This document shows, piece by piece, positions 5,906-8,530 of a stretch of DNA of 8,530 nucleotides. The notes beneath the pieces are model-generated. The model saw only the letters and a program-made list of their open reading frames with translations. It ran no database searches and was not told the origin of the DNA. Within the stretch, counting starts at the first letter, position 1; the number at the start of each line of letters is the position of its first letter. The DNA is taken from contig JAQGJA010000076.1 in assembly GCA_028290805.1 (NCBI GenBank), positions 1 through 8,530 on the forward strand, written 5' to 3'. The position numbers were made by a program, and so were the translations under genes. This DNA comes from Alphaproteobacteria bacterium (GTDB taxonomy: Bacteria; Pseudomonadota; Alphaproteobacteria; Micavibrionales; SZUA-601).

Positions 5906-6682
5906 TTAGATCGTGACCGGCGTGTCATCGTCCAGGTCATCCTCGAGGGTTTCATCGTCAATGGCGTCTTCATCCTCGACTTCGACCTCGATTTCCAGAT
6001 CGTCCAGCTCGGGCGCTTCAGCCTCTTTGACGTTTTTGACCGGTTTGCGGTCCTTGCGATTGGGGGCCTGGAATGCGATGGCGACGTGTTCTGCACAATA
6101 AGGATGCGCCATATAGGATTCAGCGCCGCAATAGCCGAAACCGGCATCGCGCGGGTCGCCAACCGGCCAGCGGCAGGTCCGCTCGTTCAGTTCAAGGATC
6201 GAGACAATGGCGCCATCGGGGCGCGACGTCGCATTGGCCAAGGCGGCCAGCTGCACGATTTCCGGCGGCTTGCCCGGGCCGTTGCCTGAACTGCGCTGGG
6301 GCTGGGCCTTGGAAGGGGTGCTGGCAGGGACAGGCGGCGCGGCGGCTTTTGGTGCCGGCGCTTCGGGTGCTTTTGGCGCAACCGGCACGGGTTTTGGTGC
6401 AGCAGCCGGGGCCGTCTTTTTGGCCAGGGCCGGTTCGGGTGCGGGTTTGCGTACCGGGGCGGCTTCCTGGACCGGTTCGGCGGCCTGCGCCTTGGCGACG
6501 GGTTTCTTCTCAGCGCCAGGCTTTTTGATAGGCGACGGGCGGCCCGACAAATTCAGGCGGTGCGCCTTGCCAATCACGGCGTTACGCGTAACGCCGCCCA
6601 GTTTTTCGGCGATTTCCGAGGCCGATTTGCCTTGCAACCACATTTTCTTCAGGGTTGCGATACGTTCGTCTGTCCAGCTCAA
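5906..6682 (-). CDS. gcrA: GcrA cell-cycle regulator
   Basis: GcrA binds sigma70 RNA polymerase and activates promoters whose GANTC sites are methylated by CcrM, driving S-phase genes in Alphaproteobacteria. 258 residues, longer than Caulobacter GcrA (about 173). Residues 1-48 are the DNA-binding domain, starting SWTDERIATLKKMW and ending RNAVIGKAHRLNLSGRPSP. Residues 50-140 are a long Ala/Pro/Lys linker. Residues 160-205 (ERTCRWPVGDP, FGYCGAESY, HPYCAEHVAIAFQ) are the conserved sigma-interacting domain with invariant Cys170, Cys185 and Cys196. Residues 219-256 form a very acidic tail, about half Asp/Glu. The start is TTG: SWTDER is the family N-terminus, GGAG lies 9 bases upstream, and an in-frame TAG soon precedes it, so no upstream ATG is possible. 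It probably heads the unit with the DinB-like and acyltransferase genes. Confidence 0.96.
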   Translation of the reverse strand: MSWTDERIATLKKMWLQGKSASEIAEKLGGVTRNAVIGKAHRLNLSGRPSPIKKPGAEKKPVAKAQAAEPVQEAAPVRKPAPEPALAKKTAPAAAPKPVPVAPKAPEAPAPKAAAPPVPASTPSKAQPQRSSGNGPGKPPEIVQLAALANATSRPDGAIVSILELNERTCRWPVGDPRDAGFGYCGAESYMAHPYCAEHVAIAFQAPNRKDRKPVKNVKEAEAPELDDLEIEVEVEDEDAIDDETLEDDLDDDTPVTI

Positions 6683-6691
6683 AGGGGAAAA

Positions 6692-6695
6692 CTCC
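6692..6695 (-). promoter_or_regulatory. ribosome binding site that fixes the TTG start of gcrA
   Basis: GGAG on the minus strand, 9 bases before the TTG at 6680-6682. With an in-frame TAG a few codons upstream and the conserved SWTDER beginning at the second codon, it supports TTG over the internal ATG at codon 14. Confidence 0.75.
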
Positions 6696-6725
6696 AGGTT
6701 CTATTGTCATCGCCGTCAATTCGGC

Positions 6726-6740
6726 TTAATAAAGGGTTTA
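6726..6740. promoter_or_regulatory. near-match to a CtrA site in the gcrA upstream region
   Basis: TTAA-N7-TTTA at 6726-6740 differs by one base from the CtrA consensus TTAA-N7-TTAA. In Caulobacter CtrA represses gcrA, so the place is sensible, but the motif is short and AT-rich and can arise by chance. The divergent 113-bp region between gcrA and the transporter (6683-6795) also has a perfect TTGACA on the minus strand at 6784-6789 without a good -10, and contains no GANTC. Confidence 0.3.
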
Positions 6741-6795
6741 TCAATCTATTGCCGCTAGGCTTAGTTGAAATTCACCCCTCCTTTGTCAAGCATCC

Positions 6796-8530
6796 ATGAC
6801 CGAAAATCAAGAGCCTTCTGCAGCACAGGCCCCTGCCCCCTCCGCTGAAGAACCAAAAAACTGGTCTATACGGCCAGGATTGGTCGATTACGAGGATCCC
6901 CTGCTCTCGTGCCTGGCACTGATTACCAGCATCCTGCAGCGTCCGGTTTCGCGCCAGGCGCTGAAAGCAGGCCTGCCGCATGCCGATACCCAGTTCACGC
7001 CGGAACTTTGCGTCCGCGCCGCCGAACGCGCCGGATTCAACGCCCGCATCGTCAAGCGCGCCGATCTGATGCATGTCTCGGCCCTGACCAAGCCCTGTAT
7101 TTTGCTGCTTAAAGGCATGAACGCCGTCGTCCTTTTGCGCATCAACCGCGACCAGGGCACCGCCGACATCGCTGTCGCCGAAGCCAATGGCGGCAAGACA
7201 ACCGTGCCGCTCAAAGATTTGATCGGCGAATATCTGGGCTATGCCATTTTCATCAAGGCCAAATTCGCCTTTGACCCACGCGCATCATACGACGAGTCGC
7301 GCTATAACGAGCACTGGTTCAAAGGGACGCTGAAACGCTTTTTGCCCATCTATTACCATGTTCTGCTAGCATCGTTATTGTTGAACCTGTTCGGCCTTGC
7401 GACGCCGCTTTTCACCATGAACGTCTATGACCGCGTCGTGCCGAACGCCGCACTGGATACGCTGTGGGTCTTGGCGCTTGGCGTGACCATCGTTTTCGTC
7501 ATCGAATTTATCCTGCGCAATCTGCGCAGCTATTTCGTCGATGTCGCCGGGAAAAACGCCGATGTCATCATCGCCAGCCGCCTGTTCGAACAGACGATGA
7601 GCATGCGCATGGACAAGAAACCGGAATCGACCGGTTCGATGGCTAATAACCTGAAGGAATTCGAGACGCTGCGCGACTTTTTCACCAGCGGCACCTTTGT
7701 CCTGATCGTCGATCTGCCCTTTATCGTGATCTTTCTTTGGGTCATGTACCTGATCGCGGGAACCCTGGCGCTTATTCCCTTGATCGCCGTGCCGCTGGTC
7801 GTCTGCGTCAGCTGGTTTTTGCAGGCACCGTTGAAACGCATCACCGACCGCACACTGGCGCAAAGCAACCAGAAACACGCCATGCTGGTCGAAGCCCTTT
7901 CGGGGATCGACACCATCAAAACCTCGGGCGCGCAATCCAGGGTCCAGGGACGCTGGGAGCATCTGGTCGGCATCACTGCTGAAACCAGCGGCAAGGCCCG
8001 TTCCATTGCCACATTGGCCACTAGCGCCACCGCCTTTATCGTGCAGATGACCACGGTCGCCACGGTCTGGTACGGCGTGCATATGATGATCGACAAGGAA
8101 CTGACCATGGGGGCGCTTGTCGCCATGACATTATTGACGGGCCGCGCTTTGGCCCCGCTTTCCTCGGTCGCCGGACTTTTGCTGAAATACCAGCAATCGC
8201 GCGGCGCCTTGGAAGCATTGAACAAGATCATGGATGCGCCGACGGAACGCCCCATTGGGAAATCCTTTCACCACACGCCCGAATTGCTGGGCCAGATCGA
8301 ATTCCAGAATGTCAGCTTCAGCTATCCCGGCCAGCAGGAAAAAGCGTTGGATGGCGTCTCGTTTATCATCCGCCCCGGCGAACGCGTCGCCGTATTGGGC
8401 CGCATCGGTTCGGGCAAGACCACCATCGGCCGTTTGTTGATGAAACTCTATGAACCGACCAGCGGTTCCATTCTGTTGGACGGCATCGATATCGGCCAGA
8501 TTGATCCTGCCGATATCCGCCGCCATATCG
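6796..8530 (+). CDS. type I secretion ABC transporter (permease-ATPase), partial
   Basis: Inner-membrane ABC exporter of a type I secretion system; with a membrane-fusion protein and TolC-type outer channel it exports unfolded proteins, often RTX adhesins. 578 codons are present and the frame runs off the window. Residues 1-28 are an Ala/Pro-rich tail. About 30-150 form a C39-peptidase-like domain without protease function: DPLLSCLALI (34-43) has Pro where active enzymes have the catalytic Cys, and GMNAVVLL stands where HFVVL carries the catalytic His. About 190-450 is the six-helix membrane domain. The ATPase domain starts near residue 507 (IEFQNVSFSYPG), with Walker A GRIGSGKTT at 535-543; signature and Walker B lie beyond the window. 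It resembles the LssB/LapB-type branch. The ATG at 6796 has no strong ribosome site. It is transcribed divergently from gcrA. Partner genes probably follow downstream. Confidence 0.93.
   Translation, partial: MTENQEPSAAQAPAPSAEEPKNWSIRPGLVDYEDPLLSCLALITSILQRPVSRQALKAGLPHADTQFTPELCVRAAERAGFNARIVKRADLMHVSALTKPCILLLKGMNAVVLLRINRDQGTADIAVAEANGGKTTVPLKDLIGEYLGYAIFIKAKFAFDPRASYDESRYNEHWFKGTLKRFLPIYYHVLLASLLLNLFGLATPLFTMNVYDRVVPNAALDTLWVLALGVTIVFVIEFILRNLRSYFVDVAGKNADVIIASRLFEQTMSMRMDKKPESTGSMANNLKEFETLRDFFTSGTFVLIVDLPFIVIFLWVMYLIAGTLALIPLIAVPLVVCVSWFLQAPLKRITDRTLAQSNQKHAMLVEALSGIDTIKTSGAQSRVQGRWEHLVGITAETSGKARSIATLATSATAFIVQMTTVATVWYGVHMMIDKELTMGALVAMTLLTGRALAPLSSVAGLLLKYQQSRGALEALNKIMDAPTERPIGKSFHHTPELLGQIEFQNVSFSYPGQQEKALDGVSFIIRPGERVAVLGRIGSGKTTIGRLLMKLYEPTSGSILLDGIDIGQIDPADIRRHI

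Noticed and set aside
5866..6162. N-terminal extension of the DinB-like gene upstream of its ATG at 5865
   Set aside because: The extension overlaps gcrA in another frame and is Arg/Ser/Thr-rich junk; the DinB domain starts at the internal Met, which has a ribosome site.
6207..6758. Plus-strand frame of 183 codons opposite gcrA, Gly/Ala-rich
   Set aside because: It mirrors the Ala/Pro linker codons of gcrA and has no recognisable domain or ribosome site.
6770..6783. Strong ribosome-site-like AGGAGG on the minus strand between gcrA and the transporter
   Set aside because: The only start near it is a GTG almost touching it, followed after four codons by a stop; no plausible peptide.
7375..8255. 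Two long minus-strand frames opposite the transporter
   Set aside because: Both lie inside the unmistakable ABC exporter reading frame and resemble no protein; they are antisense shadows.
1..8530. CRISPR array, tRNA, insertion sequence or prophage
   Set aside because: No regularly spaced repeats, transposase, integrase or cloverleaf-like sequence was seen on either strand.

Overview
The window reads as chromosomal DNA of a free-living alphaproteobacterium. The strongest evidence is that it carries both halves of the alphaproteobacterial epigenetic cell-cycle switch: a CcrM-type GANTC adenine methyltransferase (1233-2357, +) and the methylation-sensing sigma70 partner GcrA (5906-6682, -). I cannot assign a genus from sequence alone. 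No rRNA, tRNA, CRISPR array, insertion sequence or phage gene was seen.

Layout. 1-229: AT-rich leader with a small cluster of GANTC sites and a possible tail of an upstream gene. 230-1039 (+): unrecognised protein with three 9-residue repeats and a hydrophobic hairpin. 1040-1232: ccrM control region with six GANTC sites in 147 bp. 1233-2357 (+): ccrM. 2358-2524: azoR control region, holding a 20-bp operator-like palindrome directly joined to an exact match to the parS (ParB-binding) consensus. 2525-3139 (+): FMN-dependent azoreductase azoR. 3155-3191: long perfect hairpin between convergent genes. 3189-4144 (-): msrB-msrA methionine sulfoxide reductase operon with a 4-bp overlap; msrA has an in-frame TAA that removes the last 35 codons, including its resolving cysteine. 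4225-6682 (-): gcrA, a DinB-like protein and an acyltransferase-3 membrane protein, closely spaced and probably cotranscribed. 6796-8530 (+): divergent type I secretion ABC transporter with a degenerate C39 domain, cut by the window end inside its ATPase domain.

How it fits together. CcrM methylates GANTC, and GcrA uses GANTC methylation state to steer sigma70 promoters. By hand count the window has 19 GANTC sites. Six sit just upstream of ccrM, three sit at 35-72, and only seven lie in the 7 kb after 1446, so the ccrM promoter looks like a methylation-sensing feedback element. The parS match suggests an origin-proximal, ParB-loaded position, which would expose ccrM and gcrA to early replication and hemimethylation; that link is inference. 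AzoR and MsrAB are a separate redox-stress and repair group. No clearly new defence or mobile system is visible. The best leads are the GANTC array, the parS/operator composite and the broken msrA.
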